Notes: generated from the sequence alone by a model not told the origin. A stretch of 64,000 nt of DNA from Acuticoccus sp. MNP-M23 (GCF_031195445.1 NZ_CP133480.1:3960501-4024500), one strand, 5' to 3'; shown: positions 55,031 to 64,000, numbered from the stretch's first letter. Numbers and translations: made by a program.

Positions 55031-57625
55031 GTGAACGTCTCTCTTCATGCAATCCGACAGGCGCTGCCGCTGTTGCTGCGTCCGCGATCAGCTTACCTCC
55101 ACCTCAAATGGATCCGCAACGAGAAGCGCTACCGCCGCATCCGCCGCGACATCATCAAGGAATTCGACGACGCCTTTTATCTAGGGACTTACCCGGAAGT
55201 GCGTCGGCTGAAAATCGGACCAGTCCGCCATTACATCATGGTCGGCTGGAAAGAGGGCAAGGATCCGAACGAGCTCTTCTCCACCAAGACATATCTGGAA
55301 ACGTACACCGACGTTGCCGACCGCGGCATCAATCCGTTCCAGCATTATATCCAGCACGGGCGTGAAGAGGGACGGGTCGGCGTCGTTTCCCTGGCGCGGC
55401 GGCGGACGCTGGAGCTGCCCGAGGAATCACTCGTCCTGCCGCCGATGCCGGCGGACGACGCATGGGATGCGATGCCGCGCCGGGTGATCGAGCCCGACAG
55501 CGCGCCGGGCGTCAACGTGGTGATCCCGGTCTACCGCAGCCTGCCCCACGTGGCGGCGACGCTGGAGAGCGTGCTCACCTCGCCGTGCGAAACGCCGTTC
55601 GAATGCCTCGTGATCGACGATTGCTCGCCGGAGCCCGAGGTCAGCGCGCTGCTGCGCCGCCTCGCCGACAGCGGGCACATCCGGCTTCTGGTCAATTCGT
55701 CCAACCAGGGCTTCGTCACCTCCGTCAACATCGGCATGGCGCAGAACACGCACCGCGACGTTGTGCTTCTGAATGCAGACGTTCTGGTCCATCCCGGCTG
55801 GCTGGACCGTGTGGTCGCCCCGCTGAAGGACGATCCGAAAATCGCGACCGTCACCCCGCTGTCCAACAACGCCACCATTGCCAGCTACCCGAACTTTGCC
55901 GTCGACAACAATTTCGAGCTTGAGGTGTCGTCGGCTGTAATCGACCGGCTGGCGTTCGAAGCCAATGGCAACAAAGTGGTGGACGTTCCGACAGGGATCG
56001 GCTTCTGCATGGCGATCCGTCGCTCCGTGCTCGAAGAAGTCGGCGATTTCGATGCGGTGACCTTCGGCCTCGGCTACGGCGAGGAGGGCGATTTCTGCAT
56101 GCGGGCGCTGAAGGCGGGCATGCGCAACGTCCTCGCCACCGGCGTCTTCGTGAAGCACTATGGCTCCACGTCGTTCGGCCCTGGCGCATCGGAACGCTCC
56201 GAGCGGGCACAGGCCAAGCTGGCCGCCAAGCATCCGGACTATCCCAACCGCGTGTCGCGCCACCTTAACGCCGACCCGGCGTTGTCCTCGCGCATCATGC
56301 TCGACATTGCGCGGCTGAAGGAGAGCATCGGCAGCTGCTCGATCGTCTTCTTCACGCACACCCGCGGCGGCGGCATCGAGACCTACCTCAACTACCTGCG
56401 CAAGGCCCTGATTTCGGACGGGCTGCGCGACGTGGTGGACCGGGCCGTGGTGATCCAGACCCAGCAGCTCGGCTCCGTGCAGGTGTCCGGCTTCGGCCGC
56501 AAACAGCGGCTGCCCTACCTGCCCAACCTCGAATCGCTGAACATCGAGCGGCACAAGGACACGCTGGGAGCGATCATCGAGCTGCTCGACCCCGAGCTGG
56601 TGCACATGAACTCGTTCGCCGGGCTCACCGTCCCGTCGATCTCACGGTTGATGGAAGCGCTGATCTCGTCGAAGCGGCCATACTGGCATGTGTGGCACGA
56701 CCATCAGCCGCTGTGTCCGCGCCTCACCTTCCTCGATGCCGAGGAACGCTATTGCGGCGAGCAGGACGCCAGCCGGTGCGTCGCGTGCCTTGCGTCCACC
56801 ACCGCGTCGTTCGAATGGGTGCGTATCGAGGAATGGCGCGGGATGTTCAAGCACTATCTCGACCATGCCGCCGTGGTCAGCGCGCCGACCGAATCGGCAG
56901 CACTGCGCGCCCGCCGCCTTGCCGACGTGTCGAAGGTGCAGGTTCACCCGCACCCCGAGTTGCATCTGAACAGCGTCGTCCCGCTGAAACGCGCGCCTGC
57001 GCGCGACAACAAAAAGCCACGCCGCGTTCTTATTCTGGGGGCAATCGGCCCGCACAAGGGTGCATTCCTGCTCTCGGCAATGGTGCGCGACATGCGCCGC
57101 CGCGATCTGCCGATCCACCTTGACGTGTTGGGTTACACCGCCAGCAAGGAGATCCGGACCGGGCCCAACGTGACCTTGCACGGCCGCTATAATGGCGACA
57201 TGGATGCAGCCCGCCGGATCGCCGCGATCCAGCCCGACATCTGCCTGTGCTCGTCGATCTGGCCGGAAACCTATGTGTTCACGATTTCCGTGGCCATGGC
57301 GCTGCATCTGCCCATCGCCACCTTCGACATCGGTGCCCAGGCCGAACGCGCCGAGGTATACGGCCGCGCCGCAATTCTGGGCCGCAACCTGATGGAAGAC
57401 CCGGTGGGCCTCAACGACGCGCTGTTGGAAATCGACCTCGACGCGCTATGGGCGCGCCCGGCCGACGTGGCGTTTGCGCAGCACGCCGCGCTCAGTGACC
57501 ATTTTCTGAAACAGCGTCCTGCGCCTTCTCTTGCTGCGGCGGGGACGACGCGGTCGGGGGCCACATCGGCTGACCGTGAAGATATGTCTTCGACAGGAGA
57601 CGATCAGATTGCTGCGTTAAGTTGA
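55031..57625 (+). CDS. Large bifunctional glycosyltransferase (GT2 plus GT4)
   Basis: An 864-residue protein. Residues 44-118 hold two short repeats of the type seen before surface-polysaccharide transferases (DAFYLGTYPEV, HYIMVGWKEGKDPNELF and HYIQHGREEGR). Residues about 160-400 are a GT2 domain (VNVVIPVYRS, VIDDCSPE, NADVLVHPGW, GLGYGEEGDFCMRA). From about 450 on, a GT4-like domain (HTRGGGIETYLNYL, VLILGAIGPHKGAF). It likely builds capsule, LPS or EPS. The GTG start has only a weak ribosome site. Its last 45 codons overlap the convergent sulfotransferase-like gene by 134 bases. Confidence 0.86.
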   Translation: MNVSLHAIRQALPLLLRPRSAYLHLKWIRNEKRYRRIRRDIIKEFDDAFYLGTYPEVRRLKIGPVRHYIMVGWKEGKDPNELFSTKTYLETYTDVADRGINPFQHYIQHGREEGRVGVVSLARRRTLELPEESLVLPPMPADDAWDAMPRRVIEPDSAPGVNVVIPVYRSLPHVAATLESVLTSPCETPFECLVIDDCSPEPEVSALLRRLADSGHIRLLVNSSNQGFVTSVNIGMAQNTHRDVVLLNADVLVHPGWLDRVVAPLKDDPKIATVTPLSNNATIASYPNFAVDNNFELEVSSAVIDRLAFEANGNKVVDVPTGIGFCMAIRRSVLEEVGDFDAVTFGLGYGEEGDFCMRALKAGMRNVLATGVFVKHYGSTSFGPGASERSERAQAKLAAKHPDYPNRVSRHLNADPALSSRIMLDIARLKESIGSCSIVFFTHTRGGGIETYLNYLRKALISDGLRDVVDRAVVIQTQQLGSVQVSGFGRKQRLPYLPNLESLNIERHKDTLGAIIELLDPELVHMNSFAGLTVPSISRLMEALISSKRPYWHVWHDHQPLCPRLTFLDAEERYCGEQDASRCVACLASTTASFEWVRIEEWRGMFKHYLDHAAVVSAPTESAALRARRLADVSKVQVHPHPELHLNSVVPLKRAPARDNKKPRRVLILGAIGPHKGAFLLSAMVRDMRRRDLPIHLDVLGYTASKEIRTGPNVTLHGRYNGDMDAARRIAAIQPDICLCSSIWPETYVFTISVAMALHLPIATFDIGAQAERAEVYGRAAILGRNLMEDPVGLNDALLEIDLDALWARPADVAFAQHAALSDHFLKQRPAPSLAAAGTTRSGATSADREDMSSTGDDQIAALS

Positions 57626-58439
57626 CGATCTGGGCGCGGGTTGCCTCGCCCAGCATCGGCTCGGAGGGCGTGCTGGCCCGGTGCGCGGCCATGATGAGCC
57701 GCCGTTCGGCCGCCTTTTCCTCGTCGCTTTTATCGGACTGGTTCAGCTCCAGAAGGAGCCGGTAGCCTTCCGGGGACGGGGAGGGGTTCACCACCTTCGG
57801 CTGGAGAGTGGTGTCGACGTCGATCCCCACTTGCTCGCAGAATGCCTGGAACACGTTGCGCCGCGCGTCTGCGTATCGAACCACGTGGGTCTTCTGCGCT
57901 TTCAACATCACGTCCCAGCGGTGGATCACGCGGAAACAGTGGACGCCGCTGTTCCAGCGGTCGATCGCAACGCTGAACCAGTCTTCGAATTCACGGCTCT
58001 CGCCGCTCTTCACGGCCTGCAGATAGGATGACATCACCCATTCGGTGGGCTCGCGCACGAACGCTGCCACCTCGAACGGGTAGCCCTCGAAGCCAGACGC
58101 CAGGCGGCGGTAGAGACTAGGGTCGAACGTCCCCCAGAAATATTCGGTGGAGAGGACAATGGTGTGTGCGTCCATGGCAGCAGCTTCGGCGGTGATAGCC
58201 GCGCACTGCTGTGCAAAATAGGCGTCGCGGTCTTCGGGCAGGTCGTTGACGTGCATCCGCCACGCACCGGGGTGGATCGATGCGGCGAGGAGATGGTGCG
58301 CGCTCGCCGCAACCCCTGCCATGCTGTAGAGCACCCCGGCCTCGGCCAGCGCCTCGCGCCGGTCGTAAAGCGTCGACTGCAAGGCGGAGCTGCCGGTCTT
58401 GGTGGAGCCGATGTGCAGGACGATGCGGGGCAGGCTCAT
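57492..58439 (-). CDS. Sulfotransferase-like protein
   Basis: A 315-residue protein. The N-terminus IVLHIGSTKTGSSALQSTLY (6-25) is a PAPS-binding 5'-phosphosulfate loop, and FVREPTEWVMSSYLQAVKSG gives the 3'-phosphate-binding Arg and Ser. Bacterial carbohydrate sulfotransferases have this layout. The last 40 or so residues (after LLSKTYLHG) are low complexity and lie in the overlap with the glycosyltransferase gene. It may sulfate the polysaccharide made by that enzyme; otherwise it may be a general Stf0-type enzyme. Confidence 0.82.
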   Translation of the reverse strand: MSLPRIVLHIGSTKTGSSALQSTLYDRREALAEAGVLYSMAGVAASAHHLLAASIHPGAWRMHVNDLPEDRDAYFAQQCAAITAEAAAMDAHTIVLSTEYFWGTFDPSLYRRLASGFEGYPFEVAAFVREPTEWVMSSYLQAVKSGESREFEDWFSVAIDRWNSGVHCFRVIHRWDVMLKAQKTHVVRYADARRNVFQAFCEQVGIDVDTTLQPKVVNPSPSPEGYRLLLELNQSDKSDEEKAAERRLIMAAHRASTPSEPMLGEATRAQIVNLTQQSDRLLSKTYLHGQPMWPPTASSPPQQEKAQDAVSENGH

Positions 58440-58651
58440 GCAAAGCCCCGTGCGCAGAGATTCGTGGACGTCGTTTGATCGAAAGCGTTCAACATGATCA
58501 ATCGTAAGCTTGCCGCGCGGATAGAAGGGCGGACTCCGTGTCTTTCGGCGCCCGTTGAGACCGAAATCGTCTAGACCATCTTTGCCTCTTGCGAAAGCAG
58601 CGCGCGCTTGTTTGTGAAAGGGCGGAACCCGCCAGCGAAGGACGACGACCC

Positions 58652-59350
58652 ATGACTGACCACGTGACCGCCGAACGCGAGGCGGCTGCGGCTGCGGCCG
58701 CGGCCATGGTCGAGCCTGGAATGCGGATCGGGCTTGGCACCGGCCGCACGGCGCTGGCGTTTGTGGCGGCCCTCGGCGAACGCGTTGCAGGCGGGCTGTC
58801 ACTGCCCGCTGCCGTTGCCACCAGCCGGCGGACCGAGGACGCGGCCAAGGCCGCCGGCCTTGCCATTTGCGACATGATGGCCGACGGCGCGCCCACACAC
58901 GTGGATCTTGCGATCGACGGTGCCGACGAGGTGGACGGCAACCTCTGCCTCATCAAGGGCGGCGGCGCGTCGCTCCTGCGCGAGAAGATCGTGGCGCACA
59001 TGGCGGCCCGCTTCGTCGTGCTTGCGGATGCGGCCAAGCGGGTGGACACGCTGGGCGCGTTCCCGCTGCCTGTGGAGGTGGTGCCGTTCGGGTGGACGGC
59101 CACCGCGGGGCAGATCGAGGCAGCGCTTGGTGTTGCGCCTGTCCTGCGCCGCACGGCCGAGGGCGTCCTCATCACCGACAATGGCAACTACGTTCTGGAC
59201 TGTCCGTTGGGGCGGATCGACGATCCGGCCGCAACTGCTGCGGCCCTGGCGCTGCCCGGTGTGGTGGAGCATGGCCTTTTCATCACCGAAGCGGATGTTG
59301 CGCTGATCGGCACTGCCGGCCGGGTCGAGACGTTGACGCGCGCGAAATGA
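58652..59350 (+). CDS. rpiA: Ribose-5-phosphate isomerase A
   Basis: A 232-residue Rpi[21 protein letters not shown] (25-44), [20 protein letters not shown] and LLREKIV carry the active site (catalytic Glu in REK and Asp in GADE). It interconverts ribose 5-phosphate and ribulose 5-phosphate in the pentose phosphate pathway. The usual TGST/SGxT motif is TGRT. Its stop overlaps the ATG of the TRAP permease (ATGA), which is an unexpected pairing. Confidence 0.93.
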   Translation: MTDHVTAEREAAAAAAAAMVEPGMRIGLGTGRTALAFVAALGERVAGGLSLPAAVATSRRTEDAAKAAGLAICDMMADGAPTHVDLAIDGADEVDGNLCLIKGGGASLLREKIVAHMAARFVVLADAAKRVDTLGAFPLPVEVVPFGWTATAGQIEAALGVAPVLRRTAEGVLITDNGNYVLDCPLGRIDDPAATAAALALPGVVEHGLFITEADVALIGTAGRVETLTRAK

Positions 59351-61071
59351 GCGGCCGGGCGGCGCGGCACGCGCCTGCCGGCCGCCTGCGGGCGAACGTC
59401 GGGGGGGCGCCGCGTTGCGTTGCGGCAGCACTCGCCGAATGCTCGCGCTGGCTTTCTGCCAGTGTGCTTCTGGTCCTGGTGGGTGGTCTTGCGCTCAATG
59501 TGGCGGGGCGGCTCATGGGGTGGCCGCTGGTGGGCGCCAACCTTTTGTCGGCCTGGCTGATGCCTGCGCTGGCTTTCGCCGGTCTGCCGCAGCTGATGCT
59601 GGGGCTGGATGCCGGCCGTGCCAGAGGGTTTGCAGCAACGCTGATTGGGGCGTTCGCGCTTGGCGTTCTGGTCTCTGGCATGACCGGGGCCGCATTTCGG
59701 GTTGGCGGGGTCGAGCCTGTGCTCGGCATTCCGGTTGGAGCGCGGTTCGGCGTGGCGGCCGCTGGCGCTGCGCTGGCGCTTGCACTGCTGGCCCTTGGTG
59801 GCTGGCGCGGGGCGCTGGCGGCCTCTGCCGGGATCGGCCTCGTCCTTGCGCCTGTCCCCGCGCTTCCCGCCGCAGCCGGCCTTTTTATATTCTGCGTCGG
59901 CCTCTTCGTGCGGGCGCCTGTGGCTCTTGCGCTCATTGCAGCGGTTGGCGTGTCACCGGGCCTTCTGACCGATGCGGCACTGGCCCAGAATGTCATGCGC
60001 GGCCTCAGCCCCAGCGTGCTGCTGGCGGTGCCGCTGTTCATCCTGTCGGCAGCACTGATGCTGGCGGGCGGTGTCGGGGCGCGGCTAGCGGTGGGGGCCC
60101 GTTCTCTGGCGGGCCTGCGGCCGTCCGCACCGGGCGAGGCGAACGTGTGGGCAAGCCTGCTGTTCGGCGGGGTTTCGGCCTCCAGCGTTGCCGACGCGGC
60201 GCTTGCGGCCCGTCTCCTCGCGCCGCCGATGGTGGCGGCCGGTTATTCTCCGGCGCGCGCCGCGGCCGTCAGCGCCTCTGCGGCAATCCTTCCCAACGTG
60301 ATGCCGCCGTCCATCGCGCTTCTTCTGGCAGCTGCCGCCACGGATCAGTCGGTCGGCACGCTCTGGTTCTACGGGGCATTTGCTGCACTGGTGCTTGCTG
60401 CCGCCATGCTGGTTGCCGTGCGCCTCACGCCGCCGGATCGCGCAGATGTTGCGGGAGAGCCGGTGGGACGGCGCGAGGCGGTCGGCGCGCTGCTGCCGAT
60501 TGCGGGCCTGGTGGCGCTCATCCTCGGCGCCTTGCGCCTTGGTGTGGTGACGGCAGTAGAGGCGGGCGTGGTGGCCGTGCTGGTGGCGCTTCCGTTCGCG
60601 CTGCGGACAGGCGGAATGGCGGGCCTGCGCGACGCTTTTGTCAATGCGGCCGGGGAGGCGGGGCGCGTTGCGCTCCTCATCGGGGCTGCGGCGCCGGTCG
60701 GCTTTCTGCTGGCGGTCAGCGGGGTTTCGTTCGCCGATTTCGTCCCGCTGGCGGGCGCCGCCGCGGTGTTGGCGGCGGCTCTGGCGCTATGCCTCCTGGT
60801 GGGCACTGCCCTTGATGCGGGCGCCGCCATCCTCCTCATGCTGCCGGTGCTGGTGCCAGCCGCAGCGGCCGCGGGCGTCGACCCCGCCCACGCTGCCCTT
60901 GCGATGACGATTGCGCTCATCATTGGCGGGTTGACGCCGCCGGTCGGCATCCTGATCCTTGTGGTCAAGGACGTGACCGGGGCGGACGGCGTCTACCGCG
61001 CGGCCATCCCGTACATCCTTGCGCTGGTGCTGGGTCTTGCGCTCATCGCCTTCGTTCCACTCGCCATCTAG
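59347..61071 (+). CDS. Fused TRAP transporter permease (DctQ-like plus DctM)
   Basis: A 574-residue membrane protein. Residues about 30-165 contain four hydrophobic segments in place of the small DctQ subunit, but lack the charged residues usual in DctQ. The rest is a DctM (12 TM) domain: [39 protein letters not shown], and [20 protein letters not shown] are family landmarks. TRAP carriers import organic acids with Na+. It overlaps rpiA by four bases and is followed by the binding protein after 19 bases. Confidence 0.88.
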   Translation: MSGRAARHAPAGRLRANVGGAPRCVAAALAECSRWLSASVLLVLVGGLALNVAGRLMGWPLVGANLLSAWLMPALAFAGLPQLMLGLDAGRARGFAATLIGAFALGVLVSGMTGAAFRVGGVEPVLGIPVGARFGVAAAGAALALALLALGGWRGALAASAGIGLVLAPVPALPAAAGLFIFCVGLFVRAPVALALIAAVGVSPGLLTDAALAQNVMRGLSPSVLLAVPLFILSAALMLAGGVGARLAVGARSLAGLRPSAPGEANVWASLLFGGVSASSVADAALAARLLAPPMVAAGYSPARAAAVSASAAILPNVMPPSIALLLAAAATDQSVGTLWFYGAFAALVLAAAMLVAVRLTPPDRADVAGEPVGRREAVGALLPIAGLVALILGALRLGVVTAVEAGVVAVLVALPFALRTGGMAGLRDAFVNAAGEAGRVALLIGAAAPVGFLLAVSGVSFADFVPLAGAAAVLAAALALCLLVGTALDAGAAILLMLPVLVPAAAAAGVDPAHAALAMTIALIIGGLTPPVGILILVVKDVTGADGVYRAAIPYILALVLGLALIAFVPLAI

Positions 61072-61090
61072 CTGCCCACCGGAGTTTCCA

Positions 61091-62065
61091 ATGATCCGCC
61101 TTGCCGCCGTCCTGTGTGCGCTCTGCCTGCTGCCGGCACTGCCCGCTCGGGCGCAGGACCCCATCACGCTCACCTCGCAATATGGCCCTGGCAAGCCGCA
61201 GACGCTGTTCTGGGAGCATTTTGCGGCGCGGCTGGAAGAGGAGCGGCCCGGCCGATTCGCACCGCGCATTGTGATCGGCGGTGCGCTGGGCGGCGAAAAG
61301 GAAGAGGCGGAGGGCGTGCGCCTCGGCTCCATCACGGGCGCACTGTCCACCGTCGCCAATCTCACCACCTGGGTCCCGCTGGGCGCAGTGCTGGACCTTC
61401 CGTTCGAATTCGAGGACGCGGACCACATCAAGCGGACCCTTGCCGGCCCGCTCGGCGCGGTCCTGAAGGAGCAATACCGGGCGCAGGGGTTCGAGGTGCC
61501 GGCTTTCATCATTTTCGGCGCGCGCCATCTTCTGGGGAAAAATGAGGTTTCCGTTCCCGCAGATATCAAGGGCGTCACCATGCGCGTTCTCGAGAGCGAT
61601 CTGCACGTGGCGCTCTGGCGTTCTCTCGGCGCAGCCCCCACCGCGCTCCCCATCACCGAGGCCTATGGCGCGCTCTCCAACGGGGTGGTCGGCGCGATGG
61701 ACATGACGAAGTCCGGCTACGAGGCGCTGAAACTCTACGAAGTTGCCCCCGTGCTCAGCCAGACGGCGCACATCTGGGCGATCGGCGTTGTCTATTTCGA
61801 CGCGCGCTGGTGGGATGGACTTGCCGACGAGGACCGCGCCGCTGTGAGGGAGGCGGCGCTGGAGGCGGCCGATTATTTCAATGACATTGCGGCGAAAGAG
61901 CAGGATGCTGCGATGATGCGCACCGCCGAAAAGGGGGCTAGGCTGGTTACAGTCGATCAGGCACCGTGGCGAGCCGCGCTGGGCGACTTTGCCGCCGAGT
62001 ACGCGGCGGCACTGGACGATCCGCTGGCTGTGGAAGCGCTTGCGGCGATCGAAAATGCGCGCTGA
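61091..62065 (+). CDS. TRAP transporter periplasmic binding protein DctP
   Basis: A 324-residue DctP-type protein. Residues 1-21 form a signal peptide ending ARAQ. The two-lobed fold is indicated by QYGPGKPQTLFWEHFAARLE at the start, GGALGGEKEEAEGVRLGSIT, and the conserved Arg in VTMRVLESDLHVAL that binds the carboxylate. GGAG is six bases upstream of the ATG. Works with the fused permease; the ligand is probably a carboxylate. Confidence 0.9.
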   Translation: MIRLAAVLCALCLLPALPARAQDPITLTSQYGPGKPQTLFWEHFAARLEEERPGRFAPRIVIGGALGGEKEEAEGVRLGSITGALSTVANLTTWVPLGAVLDLPFEFEDADHIKRTLAGPLGAVLKEQYRAQGFEVPAFIIFGARHLLGKNEVSVPADIKGVTMRVLESDLHVALWRSLGAAPTALPITEAYGALSNGVVGAMDMTKSGYEALKLYEVAPVLSQTAHIWAIGVVYFDARWWDGLADEDRAAVREAALEAADYFNDIAAKEQDAAMMRTAEKGARLVTVDQAPWRAALGDFAAEYAAALDDPLAVEALAAIENAR

Positions 62066-62134
62066 GGCGCGGATCAGTATGGGGCGCCGGGGTGGACGCG
62101 GAAGCGCACCGCGGCGCATGGGAAGGACCGGCCG

Positions 62135-63205
62135 GTGACACAGCGTATCTTCGACGGGCACAACGACGCGCTCCTGCGCCTCTCGCGCAAGGACCGCACC
62201 GGCGCCATTTTCCTGGGCGAAGGCAATGATGGCCACATCGACCTTGGCCGTGCCGCCCGCGGCGGCATGACCGGCGGCATTTTCGCAACCTTCGTTCCGC
62301 CCGAAAGCACCGACCGCGCCAGTGCCGACATGCGCCAGACCATGCCGGACGGCAGCACCGGCGTGCCGGACATCCAGCGTGAGGGCCAGCAGCGTGCCCT
62401 TGCGGTGACCCTTGCCCAGCTTGCGATTGCGCTGCGCATCGAGCGCAAGTCCGCCGGCGCGGTCCGGATCTGCCGCACGCCTGCGGAGGTCGAGGCCGCC
62501 AACGCGGATGATGCCTTCGCCATGATGCTGCACATGGAGGGCGCCGAAGCCATCGGCCCCGACCTCGACGAGCTGGAAGTCCTTTATTCGTGCGGGATGC
62601 GTTCGCTCGGCCTCGTGTGGAGCCGGCCGACCATCTTCGGCCACGGCGTGCCGTTCCGCTTTCCGGCGACGCCGGACATTGGTGAAGGGCTGACCGAGCG
62701 CGGCCTTGCGCTGGTGAAAAGCTGCAACCAGCTCGGCATCATGGTGGATTGCAGCCATCTCAACGAAAAAGGCTTCTGGGACGTGACGCGCCATTCGCAG
62801 GCGCCGGTCGTGGCCACCCACTCCAACGCCCACACCATCTGCCCGGTGTCGCGCAACCTGACCGATGCGCAGATGGACGCCATCCGCGACAGCGAAGGTG
62901 TGGTCGGCCTCAACTTTGCGACCTTCTTCCTGCGCGAGGACGGCAAGCGCATTGCCGCAACCCCGCTGGAAACCATGACCCGGCACCTCGACCACATGCT
63001 GAACAAGCTCGGCCCCAAGGGCGTGGCGCTCGGCTCCGACTTCGACGGCGCGCTTGTGCCGGTGGGGATCGGCGATGCGGCGGGCCTACCCAACCTCGTC
63101 GCGGCCATGCGTGTATCCGGCTACGACGACGCGCTGATCGACGCCATCTGCTACCGCAACTGGCTGAGCGTTCTTGCCCGCACCCAGAGTTGTGCAACCC
63201 TCTGA
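62135..63205 (+). CDS. M19 membrane-dipeptidase-like metallopeptidase
   Basis: A 356-residue protein of the renal dipeptidase family. Metal ligands are visible: His9 and Asp11 (FDGHNDALLRL), Glu in MLHMEGAEAI, and His residues in VDCSHLNEKG and VATHSNAH. GSDFDGALVP is the C-terminal motif with Asp. No signal peptide or GPI signal, so it is cytoplasmic. It may hydrolyse an imported dipeptide or a dehydropeptide. It uses a GTG start with AAGGA upstream, 69 bases after the TRAP binding protein, so it may be in the same operon. Confidence 0.9.
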   Translation: MTQRIFDGHNDALLRLSRKDRTGAIFLGEGNDGHIDLGRAARGGMTGGIFATFVPPESTDRASADMRQTMPDGSTGVPDIQREGQQRALAVTLAQLAIALRIERKSAGAVRICRTPAEVEAANADDAFAMMLHMEGAEAIGPDLDELEVLYSCGMRSLGLVWSRPTIFGHGVPFRFPATPDIGEGLTERGLALVKSCNQLGIMVDCSHLNEKGFWDVTRHSQAPVVATHSNAHTICPVSRNLTDAQMDAIRDSEGVVGLNFATFFLREDGKRIAATPLETMTRHLDHMLNKLGPKGVALGSDFDGALVPVGIGDAAGLPNLVAAMRVSGYDDALIDAICYRNWLSVLARTQSCATL

Positions 63206-63283
63206 TCCGGCAAGACGATTGCCACGGAACGCATGACCGGCGCCGACCATTGGTTCGGGCAACCAACACCGAATGGAGCGATC

Positions 63284-63727
63284 ATGGGCAAGATCCCAGC
63301 CAACGCGTGGGTCATGGTGGGGGACGGTGAAAAGGCGCTGTTCCTCAAGAACGAGGGCGACGAGAAATTTCCGAGCCTCGTGGTGGTGCGCGAGATGACG
63401 CAGGACAACCCGCCAACGCACGAGCAGGGCACCGACGCGCCCGGACGCGGCAGCGACGGCCCCAGCGGTCACAAGAGTGCCTTCGAAGAGACCGACTGGC
63501 ACCGGCTTGAAAAAGAGCGCTTTGCCAAGGAGATTGCCGAGCGGCTCTACACCGCCGCGCACCGCGGCGCCTATCACGACCTGATTGTTGTGGCGCCGCC
63601 CGTGGTTTTGGGCGAACTTCGAAAAGAGTTTCACAAGGAGGTCGAGCAGCGCATTGTCTTCGACCTCGACAAGGAGCTGACCAACCACCCGGTCGGCGAC
63701 ATCGAAAAGGCGCTTGCCAAAGCCTGA
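63284..63727 (+). CDS. Host-attachment family protein
   Basis: A 147-residue protein of the host-attachment family. ANAWVMVGDGEKALFLKN at the start and AYHDLIVVAPPVVLGELRKE in the second half are typical. The family was named from a plant-attachment phenotype in Agrobacterium, but its biochemistry is unknown; its fold is related to eRF1 domain-like proteins. ATG at 63284 has GGAG seven bases upstream. Confidence 0.82.
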   Translation: MGKIPANAWVMVGDGEKALFLKNEGDEKFPSLVVVREMTQDNPPTHEQGTDAPGRGSDGPSGHKSAFEETDWHRLEKERFAKEIAERLYTAAHRGAYHDLIVVAPPVVLGELRKEFHKEVEQRIVFDLDKELTNHPVGDIEKALAKA

Positions 63728-63749
63728 GCCGCGCAGAGCGCCGGGTGAC

Positions 63750-63842
63750 ATGAACGCGCACTGGAGCGGTTCCATCGCCGCTCTGGTGGACGGCGGCCCC
63801 GACAATCGCTATGCCCCGCACCTGTATCTGAAGTTGGTGTAA
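63750..63842 (+). CDS. Possible 30-residue peptide upstream of dxs
   Basis: A short frame (MNAHWSGSIAALVDGG, then 14 more residues) without a clear ribosome site lies between the host-attachment gene and dxs. It matches no family I know and may be chance or a truncated gene. Confidence 0.2.
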   Translation: MNAHWSGSIAALVDGGPDNRYAPHLYLKLV

Positions 63843-63882
63843 TTCTCGATTTACATTCTTGAGTGTCTATTCTAGTTTACAC
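63837..63882. promoter_or_regulatory. A+T-rich upstream region of dxs with GTGTAA/TTACAC symmetry
   Basis: GTGTAA (63837-63842) and TTACAC (63877-63882) form an inverted pair 34 bases apart in an A+T-rich stretch; TTTACA also occurs at 63850-63855. It is probably the dxs promoter or a regulator site. The exact -35 and -10 boxes could not be fixed. Confidence 0.3.
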
Positions 63883-63905
63883 TCGTTGATTAGGAGGGCG
63901 CCAGA

Positions 63906-64000
63906 GTGGGCGATCTGCTTGACCGGGTGAACAGCCCCAAAGACCTGCGCCACCTCTCCGAGAAGGAGTTGCGCGTCCTTGCCGACGAGCTGCGCACCGA
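63906..64000 (+). CDS. dxs: 1-deoxy-D-xylulose-5-phosphate synthase, partial N-terminus
   Basis: Only 31 codons are in the window. LLDRVNSPKDLRHLSEKELR, followed by VLADELR, is the typical Dxs N-terminus (LL..i..P.dLr.ls...L..La.e.R). The GTG start at 63906 has AGGAGGG (63892-63898) seven bases upstream. Dxs makes the first MEP-pathway intermediate for isoprenoids and thiamine. Confidence 0.9.
   Translation, partial: MGDLLDRVNSPKDLRHLSEKELRVLADELRT

Noticed and set aside
54786-55034. An 82-codon frame between the LysR gene and the glycosyltransferase
   Set aside because: No ribosome site or recognisable sequence; a minus-strand frame of like size overlaps it.

Overview
The window is a 64-kb piece of a high-GC (roughly two-thirds G+C by eye) alphaproteobacterial chromosome, most likely Hyphomicrobiales (Rhizobiales). 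The supporting genes are a MucR/Ros-type regulator, an NDUFA12-like Complex I protein, a CHCC zinc-finger protein, a DnaA-domain-IV/DUF6456 gene pair, a host-attachment-type protein and an ETF-ubiquinone oxidoreductase. Gene density is high, with many ATGA or TGATG start/stop overlaps. The genus cannot be fixed from what is visible. I saw no phage, transposase, CRISPR array or rRNA; there is one tRNA (Leu, GAG).

Region 1 (1-5115) is a compact catabolic island. A leftward set (MmgE/PrpD protein, GntR/FCD regulator, SDR running off the left edge) diverges from a rightward set (aspartate dehydrogenase-like protein, aconitase-X large and small subunits). The substrate is not known. Region 2 (5116-18676) is a sugar/inositol locus: a FrcA-type ABC importer (ATPase, permease, periplasmic protein), a Gfo/Idh/MocA dehydrogenase, an RpiR regulator, then iolD-iolE-SDR leftward and iolG, a collapsed aldehyde dehydrogenase remnant, an HpcH/HpaI aldolase, a second Gfo/Idh/MocA enzyme and an aldo/keto reductase rightward. 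A GCAA-N6-TTGC palindrome recurs in front of the ABC genes, the RpiR gene and the iolD/iolG pair and is the likely operator tying this locus together.

Region 3 (18670-22329) looks like a quinone/electrophile detoxification operon (pirin, ring-cleaving dioxygenase, carboxylesterase) with a divergent LysR gene. Region 4 (22432-32934) has tRNA-Leu, lipB, a leftward sugar cluster with a second FrcA-type ATPase about 80% identical to the first but with no permease or binding protein next to it, a DUF502 membrane protein, a CDF metal exporter, an NDUFA12-like protein, a cupin, a hybrid histidine kinase and an SDR lacking the usual catalytic Tyr/Lys. Region 5 (33011-38494) carries a haloacid dehalogenase, a branched-chain aminotransferase, sodB, a small secreted protein, oligopeptidase B and msrB.

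Region 6 (38620-44496) is a complete seven-gene Mrp/Mnh cation/proton antiporter operon. Region 7 (44497-54753) opens with an A+T-rich gap, then mucR, the DnaA-domain-IV/DUF6456 pair, sufE, a flavoprotein hydroxylase, the CHCC protein, ETF-QO, a divergent uracil-DNA glycosylase, an S49 peptidase, a quinone reductase-like protein and a LysR regulator. Region 8 (55031-64000) has a double glycosyltransferase that overlaps tail-to-tail with a sulfotransferase-like gene, rpiA, a fused TRAP transporter with its binding protein, an M19 dipeptidase, a host-attachment-type protein and the start of dxs.

All assignments rest on reading translated motifs and gene order; no database search was run.
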